Notes: generated from the letters alone by a model not told the origin. Counted from the first letter of the stretch, positions 1 to 6,393 are shown. The stretch is DNA of 6,393 bases from Oceanococcus sp051252075 (GCA_051252075.1 JBPOFU010000130.1:1-6393); one strand, 5' to 3'. A program made the numbers and translations.

Positions 1-2069
1 CCGTACAGGTCACCAAGATTGGTTAATTGAGTTAAATTTAAGCTGCCGCTAAGTCCGTAGATTCCGGCCTGATTTTGATTTATTAAACTGGCTATCGGAG
101 CGCTGAAGAGTAGACTCTGGCGCCCTTCAAGCACGCCGCCAGTTTGGTTGTTAACATTTAAATTGCTACCAACGATGCTGACGATATCGGCTAAAATCGT
201 GCCCGCATTATTAATGGCGCCTGCCAGTTCCAGACGTAAAGTACCTGCTGCCTGAATGAAGGCGCCTGCCGTATTACTTAAGGTGCCAGTTGTGCTGACT
301 GTACCCGAACCGCCGTTGGCTGCGTCACCAAAACTAATGCGACCAGAATTGACCAAGGGTGATGCAACGGCAATTGTGCTGCTGCTGGAAGAGCCAGCAC
401 CGATGTATCCCGCATTGGTCAAAGACTGCGTATCAACCTGCAGTTCAAGCCCAGAGAGTATCAAGGCCCCGTTATCGAGCTGCCCGACCGTCAGACTTAA
501 ATCACCTATTGCTTGCAGCGCACTGTCTACGCCCTGATTGTTAATTTGTCCCGCATTGACCGTCAGCGCATCTGCAAAAATGACCGCACTGTCCCGATTA
601 TTTAGGGCGCCACCAGCGAGATTTATGAGCAGTTGTGAGTTGCCGTCATTGCTGGCTTGTATAAGTCCACCCAAATGATTGCCAACATCTAACGAACCCT
701 CATTGCTATTGATGAATAAGCTGTTACCCGCCAATATGAGACCACTGTTGTCCAGCGATGTGGATACGTTAAAGCTTAGATTATTGTATGACTGGACACG
801 TCCAGCCGGACCGATATTGTTAACCGTGTTGGCTGTAATCTCGGCATCACCACCTGAATCATTACCAGCAGAAAGCGTGCCCGAGTTCAGAAATTCACCG
901 CTAGCAGCTATTCGTACACCACCCTCCCCACTCACCAAATCACCGAGATTATCGAGGTTTTGCAGTTGCAATTCGACAGCATTGCCCGCCAACACACCAC
1001 CAACGCCGTTGAACAGGGATACGTTTGCACCCTCGACGCGCAGCGAATTCCCCTGCGCTTGTAAAACCGCCCCCCCTTGATTGCGAATGTCTAAGCCATC
1101 GCCAAATGAATTGATATACAGCGAACCGGCGACTGAAATCTCATCGTTGTTCTGCAAAAACTCGCCATCAAGGTTCAATGCCAGATCTGCATTACTTGAA
1201 ATCATGCCGCTGTTGATAATGTTTGCCGCACTTAGGGTTGAACCTGCCGAGTTCTGCTCAGGCCGAAAATCCTGCCCAGTCAAATACATCGCACCCGCGT
1301 TGTCGAGTGAATCAACAATATTAAAAACAACACCTGTTTCGGCCTGAATAAGGGCATTTTCAGCGTTATTAAAGCTACCGGCTTCAGCGTTCATTGCGGA
1401 ACCAGCAATAAGTTCCCCAGAATTTTGCAGGCTACTTTCAAGAACGTAACTGCTATCGGTGCCAGACTGTATGCGCCCTGCGTTGGCCAGGGCTGCGGCA
1501 CGTATCGAAATCGTTTCTCCCAGTAAGCTGCCACGTTGCTCACCGACGGCGCTACCACCAGCATCCAAACTGAATGTTCCACCAGCCTGCATAAAAGCTT
1601 CTGCAGCATTGATAAAATTCAGCGCGGTATCAGCATCTCCAATTGTGAGATTTTCACCCGCATAAAAAATGTCTCGGTTCTCAAAATTGGTAACCTCGGC
1701 AATGGTCAAGGCAGTACCTGCAACAACCACACCGTTATTGAGAATCGACGCGAGCCTCAGTTCAAGCGTCGCAGACTCGCCACCAACCGCACGCAAACGA
1801 CCTGAATTGTCCAGTGAATCGCCCTGAAGTTGTACATCTGTTCGTCCCTGAATATCACCCGAGTTGTTCATCTCAGTAGCTGACAGATTGACACTCATGC
1901 CGGCCAACAAGGTTCCACTATTGGTAAGCGCCAGCGATGCCCCTTCACCAAGTGCACCGCCCAGACTGATATCCCCCCCAGCTCTAATAATCCCTGAATT
2001 AGTGGCTTCTTCTGAAATATCAAGCGTGACCGAACCTTCAACCGCTTCAATGTCCCCGGCGTTGTCGAG
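1..2069 (-). repeat. Haemagglutinin-type beta-helix repeats of the exoprotein
   Basis: From about residue 489 to the window edge the exoprotein repeats a degenerate motif of roughly 20-24 residues, of the form L-x-N-(S/A)-G-x-(I/L)-x-A followed by a short hydrophobic strand. Examples read from the sequence are LDNAGDIEA, MNNSGDIQG, LDNSGRLRA, LANAGRIQS, LQNSGELIA, LDNSGLILA, LTNAGYIGA, LVNSGRISF and INNAGTILA; I count about 16. This is the pattern of the filamentous haemagglutinin repeat family, in which each repeat forms one coil of a right-handed beta-helix. The repeats differ in DNA sequence, so they look old rather than freshly duplicated. The array continues beyond the window. Confidence 0.85.
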
Positions 2070-3533
2070 ATTCGCTGCTTGCAATATCGCATCCCCAACT
2101 GCAGCAATTACGCCTTGTGCATCGCCAGCTAAGGTCGATACGGCCCCGCCTGCATTAAGCAACAACGTGCCAACACTACTGATGAGGGAATCTCCCAGAT
2201 TAAGGTCATTCTGGGCCGAAAGGCTAAGCTCACCACCGCTGACTAGTGCCGCTCCGGTCAGACTCACAGTCTCTGCACTGGCATCGACATCTCCAGCACC
2301 AGCCCAGCGAGCACCATCAATGCTCAGTTCATCGGAGATTGAAAGCGTCAAATCACCACCGGCATAGCGGTTGCTCTGTTCATCGCTATCAACACTGCTG
2401 ACCGTGTCTGTAAGTGATGCCAGCTCTAGATTCAGATTGGCTTCGGCGAACATCAACCCTTCCGAAACAGCGCCTCCGCCGTCAACGGCGCTGACGTTAA
2501 GATTTCCGCCGGCAGATAGAGAGGCATCATTCAGAGCGACTGCACTGACATCATCACTACTTGTCGAAAGTTGGATGTCATTGGCGGCAGAAATGTTACT
2601 AGCGACTTCAAGCACACCGTTACTTGTGATACGCAGATCACCTGCAGTCGCTGCTGCATTTCCCAACATTCGCACACCGGCACCCTGGTCGGTCACCCGT
2701 ATCGTAATTTGATTGGCATACATGCCACCCAGCGCGGTGGAATCAAAAGCTAAGCCAGAGTTATTTGCCCCTCCCTCAAAGCTATTATTATCGCGATTCC
2801 AATTGCCACTACCGGCAGCAATGTTAAGTTCCTGTGCGTTGATTTGCCCTGCCAAAACGACAGAACGTGCGACCAGATCAAGCACATTCTGGCGCGTTGC
2901 ATCCAAGCCCTCACCCACAACACGGATATCTCCACCAGAAATCCCAAATTGCAAGGAGGCCCCGTTAATTTGCGGAACACCCGTGCTCAAAGTGACATGT
3001 GAGGTATTCAGAAACCCACAACCGTTACAGGTAATGCCGAACGGATTGGCCACAACCACATCGGCTGAGGTGCCGCCGACTTCGGTGTAACCGCTCAACA
3101 AGCTGCGATTGTTTTCGACCACCTCATTTAGGATGATGCTAGCAGCGGATTGCAGATTCGGATTGGCCCGAATTGCCCCTGCCAAGTTTGTTACAGCGCT
3201 GCCGCTAGTAACGTTATTTAGTACCAAACCCTCAGAACCGACGTTGTACTGTGTAAATCTGTTGTGTGACAGACCACTGCCGTTGGCGGCTTCGATATTG
3301 ACGACAGGCACCCCATTTTGCGCCGCTTCTACTGTCGCATTTGACCCTGAAATCAGCGTTGCACCCTGAGCCATAGCCAAGGATGACATGGTTAAACCTG
3401 CAATAAAGCCCACGATGCGAGTAGTTCGACCACGTTTTCCACGAGCCTTTGTAGTTTCGGCAACAGGCACATAGCCGCCAAGACTATCGCTCCAGACGAG
3501 CCGATAAACGTGGTTCATGGAAGCCTTACTCAT
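1..3533 (-). CDS. TpsA-family filamentous haemagglutinin-like exoprotein, two-partner secretion (C-terminus outside window)
   Basis: A large surface or released adhesin-type exoprotein exported by the TpsB encoded just upstream. I translated all 1177 visible codons and found no stop or frameshift; the frame runs off the window at base 1. The ATG at 3533 is chosen because AAGGAG lies 7 nt upstream; the internal Met6 has no suitably spaced site. Residues 6-36 match the extended signal peptide region (MNHVYRLVW, then PVAET and a basic stretch). A hydrophobic core (about 40-54) follows, with likely cleavage after Ala55 (AMA/Q). The TPS domain follows: RFTQYNV near 92-98, NPNL at 124-127, and NPFGITCNGCGF at 163-174 with a Cys169/Cys172 pair. 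AGQINAQELNI at about 222-240 is typical of FHA proteins. From about 489 onward the protein is repeat beta-helix. Residues 56-1177 contain no lysine and are strongly acidic. Family assignment is firm. Whether it is an adhesin, cytolysin or CdiA-type toxin carrier cannot be told without the C-terminus. Confidence 0.93.
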   Translation of the reverse strand, partial: MSKASMNHVYRLVWSDSLGGYVPVAETTKARGKRGRTTRIVGFIAGLTMSSLAMAQGATLISGSNATVEAAQNGVPVVNIEAANGSGLSHNRFTQYNVGSEGLVLNNVTSGSAVTNLAGAIRANPNLQSAASIILNEVVENNRSLLSGYTEVGGTSADVVVANPFGITCNGCGFLNTSHVTLSTGVPQINGASLQFGISGGDIRVVGEGLDATRQNVLDLVARSVVLAGQINAQELNIAAGSGNWNRDNNSFEGGANNSGLAFDSTALGGMYANQITIRVTDQGAGVRMLGNAAATAGDLRITSNGVLEVASNISAANDIQLSTSSDDVSAVALNDASLSAGGNLNVSAVDGGGAVSEGLMFAEANLNLELASLTDTVSSVDSDEQSNRYAGGDLTLSISDELSIDGARWAGAGDVDASAETVSLTGAALVSGGELSLSAQNDLNLGDSLISSVGTLLLNAGGAVSTLAGDAQGVIAAVGDAILQAANLDNAGDIEAVEGSVTLDISEEATNSGIIRAGGDISLGGALGEGASLALTNSGTLLAGMSVNLSATEMNNSGDIQGRTDVQLQGDSLDNSGRLRAVGGESATLELRLASILNNGVVVAGTALTIAEVTNFENRDIFYAGENLTIGDADTALNFINAAEAFMQAGGTFSLDAGGSAVGEQRGSLLGETISIRAAALANAGRIQSGTDSSYVLESSLQNSGELIAGSAMNAEAGSFNNAENALIQAETGVVFNIVDSLDNAGAMYLTGQDFRPEQNSAGSTLSAANIINSGMISSNADLALNLDGEFLQNNDEISVAGSLYINSFGDGLDIRNQGGAVLQAQGNSLRVEGANVSLFNGVGGVLAGNAVELQLQNLDNLGDLVSGEGGVRIAASGEFLNSGTLSAGNDSGGDAEITANTVNNIGPAGRVQSYNNLSFNVSTSLDNSGLILAGNSLFINSNEGSLDVGNHLGGLIQASNDGNSQLLINLAGGALNNRDSAVIFADALTVNAGQINNQGVDSALQAIGDLSLTVGQLDNGALILSGLELQVDTQSLTNAGYIGAGSSSSSTIAVASPLVNSGRISFGDAANGGSGTVSTTGTLSNTAGAFIQAAGTLRLELAGAINNAGTILADIVSIVGSNLNVNNQTGGVLEGRQSLLFSAPIASLINQNQAGIYGLSGSLNLTQLTNLGDLY

Positions 3534-3540
3534 GGTGTTA

Positions 3541-3546
3541 CTCCTT
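3541..3546 (-). promoter_or_regulatory. Ribosome binding site of the exoprotein gene
   Basis: AAGGAG on the minus strand sits 7 nt before the ATG at 3533, inside the 28-nt gap between the transporter stop (3562-3564) and the exoprotein start. It decides in favour of Met1 over Met6. The gap has no hairpin with a T-run, so the two genes are most likely co-transcribed, each with its own initiation site. Confidence 0.85.
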
Positions 3547-3561
3547 ACCCTCAGCTAACCG

Positions 3562-5277
3562 CTAAATGCGATAGCTGAAATTGGCGTACCACTGCACGCC
3601 TTCATCCTGAAATTCACTGGGCTGTCTAAGTGGCGTTACCACCTGAACATCCAGGTTGAGGCCAAAGCCCGAAAACGACACGCCAGTAGAAGCGCCAACC
3701 AGAGAACCCTCACCTATGCCAAAATGTTTGAAAATCTTGCCGGCATCGATAGCCAGATACGGTCGCAAACTGACTGGTCGACGCAAGAGCTGCAGACCGA
3801 GTGGGAATGAAAGATCATTCCGCCAGTACAGACCACGGTCACCCGAGAAAGAGTTATTACGATAACCACGCACACTAAAAACACTGCCAATTAGGGTTTG
3901 CTCTGTGCCAAACAACACGTCATCGCTCCATTGCCCGCTGAGACTGGCCGCATAAATCAATGGTTGCCCCTTCACCGCAAATGGCCTGTTCCAGCTACCG
4001 CTCCAAAGCCACTTTAAATGCTTAGCAGTGGGCGCATCACTGGGCAGTCCAGCCGGGTCTTCCTGACCACCAAACCAATCGACACCTTGATTTGCAGCCA
4101 AACGATTATTCAGCGTACCGCCCCAAAAACGGCCGCTCCAAGAGCCGGCAAGCTCAACGCTCGACAACCGACGACTGCTTACATCTAGACGCGTGCCGCC
4201 TAGGAAATTCTTGCTATCTTTGGAGTTCAAGGTCGCATAGAGCTGCACTCGGTTTATCCGATCGCGAAAAGCCACGTAGTCCAGCTGCAACGAGCTAATA
4301 CTGCTCCTGCCCTCGGCTGACAAACTAGAATTGGGTAACTCTACAGGTGTCACGTACTCGGTAAAAACTTGTGACGCAGTCAAAAGGAAATAGCCGAAGG
4401 GAACCGAATACAAACCGGATGTGGTTTCCGAATAACGTTTCTGCAGATCACTGCTGAGACTTCGTCTGTATGTCAGGCTAGCGCTATCATTGATGCGCAA
4501 ACCATTATCCAACAACAGACTCAGACCACTTTGATTCGCGCCCGTGCTGTCACTGCCATAATTATCCAGCGTAAAATTTCCGTGCACTCGACGCTGACGC
4601 TGGTTACGTATGAGCACCACGCTGGCGCCTGGTTTTTCGCCGGGCAATAATTCCATAGTCGCCCGATTGGATGACAATCGATTAATTTGATCTAGGCCTT
4701 GCTCAAAGTCGCGTAGATTGAGCAGTTCACCGGTAACTCCCGGGAAAGCCGTACTGAGATTGATGCTACCGTCGTCTTCATCGTCCAGTGTCAGCGATTC
4801 GACTTTGCCTTCCAAAATCAGCACACGCAAGATGCCTTTGGCCAAATCCTGAGTCTGAATATATGCCCGCGCACTGATAAATCCACGATTGACATACCAG
4901 GCCGTCACCGCGCCAAGCAGCTTTTCTATGTCGGAAACAGCCAGACAACGTCCGGCGAACTCCTCTGTAAATTCAAACTCACCACGCTCGTCCAGCTTCG
5001 TTGCACCATCAAACTGAACTTCGCTGATATCACGACAGGGCCCACCCTCGCCTGATTTAGGAAGTTCGGGAGCAGGCGCTTCAATTATTGTGCGCGGCTG
5101 ACGACTAAGGCGTTCCTGACGCTCGCGCTCCCTACGTTGCTGTTCCGCCTGCTGAATACGCTCCAACTCACGCACGGCCTGATCCCTCTCAGCCGCGCTT
5201 TGCGACCAGCTTATCCCTGGCCACACCATAATCATAACAAGCAAAAATAAGGAGCATGCTTGCTTAACAAAGCACAC
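3562..5277 (-). CDS. TpsB-family outer-membrane transporter (ShlB/FhaC type)
   Basis: Omp85-superfamily pore that recognises the partner exoprotein in the periplasm and moves it across the outer membrane. Numbering is from the GTG at 5277 (571 residues, normal for the family). Residues 1-25 are a Sec signal peptide (core CSLFLLVMIMVW, cleavage near SWS/QS). Residues 27-60 form a highly charged helix (RERERQERLSR), matching the N-terminal plug helix of FhaC. A proline-rich linker leads to POTRA 1 (about 78-157, with Cys81 and Cys111 placed for the family's usual disulfide, and WYVNRGFISARAYI). POTRA 2 spans about 158-232. The barrel runs from about 233 to 571 with VRGYR at 469-473 in the loop-6 position, a strand with IDAG around Asp511, and a terminal strand ending NFSYRI. 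In FhaC the VRGY arginine contacts an aspartate of the DxG motif, and both are present here. Another GTG at 5286 is in frame, but its Shine-Dalgarno would overlap the start codon. Gene order B then A is common for this system. Confidence 0.95.
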   Translation of the reverse strand: MCFVKQACSLFLLVMIMVWPGISWSQSAAERDQAVRELERIQQAEQQRRERERQERLSRQPRTIIEAPAPELPKSGEGGPCRDISEVQFDGATKLDERGEFEFTEEFAGRCLAVSDIEKLLGAVTAWYVNRGFISARAYIQTQDLAKGILRVLILEGKVESLTLDDEDDGSINLSTAFPGVTGELLNLRDFEQGLDQINRLSSNRATMELLPGEKPGASVVLIRNQRQRRVHGNFTLDNYGSDSTGANQSGLSLLLDNGLRINDSASLTYRRSLSSDLQKRYSETTSGLYSVPFGYFLLTASQVFTEYVTPVELPNSSLSAEGRSSISSLQLDYVAFRDRINRVQLYATLNSKDSKNFLGGTRLDVSSRRLSSVELAGSWSGRFWGGTLNNRLAANQGVDWFGGQEDPAGLPSDAPTAKHLKWLWSGSWNRPFAVKGQPLIYAASLSGQWSDDVLFGTEQTLIGSVFSVRGYRNNSFSGDRGLYWRNDLSFPLGLQLLRRPVSLRPYLAIDAGKIFKHFGIGEGSLVGASTGVSFSGFGLNLDVQVVTPLRQPSEFQDEGVQWYANFSYRI

Positions 5278-5347
5278 AAGTTTCACTCCTGTACTTCACC
5301 AGAACCCAACACCCCGTTGCCTCTACTTCTCTTCTGATCTTATCCAT
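5264..5347 (-). CDS. Possible 27-residue leader ORF overlapping the transporter start
   Basis: An ATG at 5347 opens a 27-codon frame (begins MDKIRREVEATGC, ends VLC, TAA at 5266-5264). It runs through the transporter ribosome binding site and ends 14 nt inside the transporter gene in another frame. A loose AAAGGG sequence lies about 8 nt upstream of the ATG. The overlap would allow translational coupling or a leader-peptide role. The product matches no family I recognise, and an ORF of this size can easily arise by chance. Reported because of its position only. Confidence 0.2.
   Translation of the reverse strand: MDKIRREVEATGCWVLVKYRSETCVLC
5286..5290 (-). promoter_or_regulatory. Ribosome binding site deciding the transporter start
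   Basis: AGGAG at 5290-5286 on the minus strand lies 8 nt before the GTG at 5277. The longer in-frame option, GTG at 5286, shares its first base with this AGGAG, leaving no spacing. The start at 5277 (571 residues) is therefore preferred over 5286 (574 residues). The next in-frame ATG codons fall inside the signal peptide core and would destroy it. Confidence 0.65.
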
Positions 5348-5348
5348 A

Positions 5349-5378
5349 TAAAGCACCCTTTTCGTCTAAAGCATCCTT
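5349..5378 (-). repeat. Direct repeat AAGG(G/A)TGCTTTA, 18-nt period
   Basis: On the minus strand AAGGATGCTTTA (5378-5367) and AAGGGTGCTTTA (5360-5349) match at 11 of 12 positions and start 18 nt apart. A third copy of the core, TGCTTTAGAC, occurs at 5517-5508, and TGCTTTAGAC also forms the core of the first copy (5373-5364). Two copies lie downstream and one upstream of the candidate promoter. Such spaced repeats may be regulator binding sites or the trace of a small tandem duplication. Confidence 0.4.
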
Positions 5379-5421
5379 ATCGTCGAACGATTTCGTGTCA
5401 TGCCTTATTCTGCTTGGGAAG

Positions 5422-5442
5422 CAATGTCCTTGTTGAACATTG
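5422..5442. promoter_or_regulatory. Inverted repeat next to the candidate promoter, operator-like
   Basis: CAATGT at 5422-5427 and ACATTG at 5437-5442 are perfect inverted 6-bp arms around a 9-nt centre. The dyad would lie over the start of the transcript if the promoter at 5451-5479 is correct, a usual place for a repressor site or a 5' hairpin. Six-bp arms can occur by chance, and no regulator gene is visible in the window. Confidence 0.25.
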
Positions 5443-5450
5443 ACCCCTTA

Positions 5451-5479
5451 CTTATATCAACGGAAATTGCAACCAGCAA
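5451..5479 (-). promoter_or_regulatory. Candidate sigma-70 promoter of the secretion operon
   Basis: On the minus strand TTGCTG (5479-5474) and TATAAG (5456-5451) are separated by exactly 17 nt. The -10 box matches the consensus at five of six positions; the -35 box keeps only the TTG. Transcription would begin near 5444, about 170 nt upstream of the transporter start. The surrounding DNA is AT-rich and other weak boxes exist (for example TATAAA near 5568), so this is a best guess, not a firm call. Confidence 0.3.
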
Positions 5480-5665
5480 CAATAAGAAATCAGAAAAATT
5501 AGCCGCTGTCTAAAGCACGTCAAATTTTTGTCTTATTTTTGTTTGAATTCATTGCCTTAGCCGTAATTTATAAAATTAGCAGAGCGGATTCGGCTTCTGA
5601 GAGTGGAAAACCACTAGAAAAATAAGGCGCAAATTATGTGACACTCTTCGAAGAGCCCATAGGCG

Positions 5666-5780
5666 CTAGCGCGTCAATTTTTAGTCGCTCGAGCTCGGCC
5701 TCGAACAATACTAACCTTTGGAGGCGTGGCTTTCGTCGTGGCTAACACTTTGTTTGGAGTGTTTTAACAATCCGCGCTAG
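5666..5780. repeat. 115-bp segment bounded by 8-bp inverted repeats CTAGCGCG
   Basis: CTAGCGCG at 5666-5673 recurs inverted as CGCGCTAG at 5773-5780. Allowing a 2-nt gap, the next seven bases inward match at six positions (ATTTTTA against ATTGTTA). Inside is another inverted repeat, AACACT (5744-5749) and AGTGTT (5758-5763). The right boundary falls at the point where transposase similarity stops (about 5781). This arrangement resembles a small non-autonomous inverted-repeat element, but the arms are short and no target duplication is seen. Confidence 0.25.
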
Positions 5781-6170
5781 TGGGGTTGAACCCAAGTTAA
5801 TCGCACGGATCAATGCGTGGCCCACCAGGGCTTGAGTCATTCGTTTATCTACCGCCCAGCCTACGATACGCCGTGAGTACAAATCCGTCACCACAGCCAG
5901 ATACAGCCAGCCTTCTGCCGTTCGCAGATAAGTGACGTCACCCGCCCAGACATGATTCGCCGCTGCCGGGTTGAAGTTGCGGTTGAGTAAATCATCAGCC
6001 ACGGAGTCACTGAGCTTACGCCGAGTCGTGGCCTTGTAGACGACACGTTGTTGCACTTTCAAATTCAGGCGGCGCATGATGGTGCGCGTTCGATAACGAC
6101 CAATTTCAAAGCCTTCCTCACGAAGTTTCTTCATCATCTCGCGACTTCCCAGGCTATTTCGACTGGCCAA
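5742..6170 (-). pseudogene. IS3-family transposase OrfB remnant, truncated at both ends
   Basis: Remnant of a DDE transposase of the IS3 family, 142 codons from a TTG at 6170, against about 270-300 for intact OrfB. It keeps part of the HTH_21-type N-terminal region (residues 4-40: SRNSLGSREMMKKLREEGFE, then IGRYRTR and MRRLNLKV) and the start of the integrase core (FNPAAANHVWAGDVTYLRT, GWLYLAVV, DLYSRRIVGW). Asp78 in GDVTYL is the first catalytic aspartate. After AINLGSTP at residue 130 (about base 5781) the expected HSDRGSQY segment with the second aspartate, and the later glutamate, are absent; twelve unrelated codons follow to a TAG. Upstream the frame stays open only to 6188, where a TAG interrupts it, and no OrfA is present. 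It cannot be an active transposase. It marks past insertion and rearrangement next to the secretion operon. Confidence 0.8.
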
Positions 6171-6185
6171 AAACAGCAGACTGGA

Positions 6186-6393
6186 TTGCTAATCTGCTGC
6201 CCTATCAGCACGAGCATTCGTGGCGGCGCCACCGAAATACCGGTAAACAACTTGGATCAACCATCCGTGGTTGCTGCCAGCTTGATTCAAACGCTTTCTT
6301 GGACGGATCGTAAAGCCAAAGCAATTGTCCGAGCTGAAAAAGGCGTGCGAGAGCAGGTATTGCTTCTCATCATTCCGCTAATCGGTGCCGATG
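6186..6393 (+). CDS. Unidentified partial reading frame running off the window
   Basis: A plus-strand frame open from within the transposase remnant to the last base, with about 69 codons outside the IS similarity. Possible starts in frame are TTG at 6186, TTG at 6252 and GTG at 6267; none has a good ribosome binding site, so the gene may have lost its 5' end at the transposase junction. The peptide is protein-like: IPVNNLDQPSVVAASLIQ, then a charged stretch WTDRKAKAIVRAEKGVREQ, then a hydrophobic run VLLLIIPLIGAD. I do not recognise it. A neighbouring frame (NLLPYQHEHSW) is also open from about 6182 to a TAA at 6310, so a frameshifted remnant is possible. It diverges from the secretion operon and need not be related to it. 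Confidence 0.35.
   Translation, partial: MLICCPISTSIRGGATEIPVNNLDQPSVVAASLIQTLSWTDRKAKAIVRAEKGVREQVLLLIIPLIGAD

Larger units (their letters stand above)
5291..5741. other. Gene-poor leader region between transporter gene and transposase remnant
   Basis: About 450 bases with no convincing protein gene on either strand beyond the small leader ORF noted separately. The middle part (roughly 5440-5640) is visibly AT-rich, as expected of a promoter region. It contains a candidate promoter, an inverted repeat just downstream of it, three TGCTTTA copies (minus strand), a perfect 12-bp palindrome at 5644-5655 (CTCTTCGAAGAG), and a short hairpin AGTGG-AAAA-CCACT at 5602-5615 with no T-run. It is the only place in the window for the operon's promoter and regulators to act, since the stretch beyond 5741 is decayed transposase. 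Confidence 0.6.

Noticed and set aside
256..3369. Chain of plus-strand ORFs of 60-167 codons across bases 256-3369, and minus-strand ones at 1391-1609, 1895-2107 and 2750-2980
   Set aside because: All lie over the continuous exoprotein frame. Their products are low-complexity (Pro/Ser/Ala-rich), match no family I recognise, and lack ribosome binding sites. They are shadows of the repeat-rich gene.
3534..3561. Separate promoter for the exoprotein gene in the gap after the transporter
   Set aside because: The gap is only 28 nt and mostly taken up by the ribosome binding site; no promoter boxes are visible there.
3656..4298. Plus-strand ORFs at 3656-3865 and 4092-4298
   Set aside because: Antisense to the well-supported transporter barrel; no recognisable product.
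5602..5615. Hairpin AGTGG-AAAA-CCACT as a terminator
   Set aside because: The stem is only 5 bp and no T-run follows on either strand; the plus side is followed by A-rich sequence.
5744..5765. Stem-loop AACACT/AGTGTT as a rho-independent terminator
   Set aside because: The stem is 6 bp and AT-rich, with only a few T after it. It overlaps the end of the transposase remnant, and no gene on the plus strand ends here.
5660..5785. Integron attC site (TAAC and GTTA boxes with palindromic DNA between)
   Set aside because: The candidate boxes do not fit the RYYYAAC / GTTRRRY core (for example GTTAGCC and TTTTAAC each miss a required base), and no integrase or cassette array is visible.

Overview
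The window is dominated by a type Vb (two-partner) secretion operon on the minus strand. The layout is TpsB-like transporter (3562-5277), a 28-nt gap, then a TpsA-like filamentous-haemagglutinin exoprotein. The exoprotein starts at 3533 and is still open at base 1, so its C-terminus and true length are not visible. An extended signal peptide of the ESPR type points to a beta- or gammaproteobacterium with a double membrane. Base composition looks moderate in GC. No finer placement can be supported.

Bases 1-3533 (minus) encode the first 1177 residues of the exoprotein: extended signal peptide, TPS domain with NPNL and a CxxC-bearing second motif, then a long run of haemagglutinin-type beta-helix repeats. 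The many plus-strand reading frames across this region are antisense shadows. The exported part is unusual in having no lysine at all over 1122 residues and only two cysteines. Bases 3562-5277 (minus) encode the outer-membrane pore: signal peptide, charged N-terminal helix, two POTRA domains and a 16-strand-type barrel with the VRGYR loop motif. By analogy with FhaB/FhaC and ShlA/ShlB, the exoprotein crosses the inner membrane by Sec, its TPS domain docks on the POTRA domains, and it is threaded through the pore to fold as a beta-helix at the surface.

Bases 5278-5741 are an AT-rich, essentially gene-free leader to the operon. It holds a tentative promoter, a short operator-like inverted repeat, three copies of TGCTTTA on the transcribed strand, and a possible 27-codon ORF that runs into the transporter start. 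Bases 5742-6188 hold an IS3-family transposase (OrfB) remnant that has lost both ends and two of its three catalytic acidic residues. From about 6186 to the window end a plus-strand reading frame stays open; it looks coding but I do not recognise it.

No RNA gene, CRISPR array or convincing terminator was seen. The operon belongs to a known class of system. What looks out of the ordinary is the lysine-free passenger, the repeated elements in the leader and the decayed mobile-element junctions beside it.
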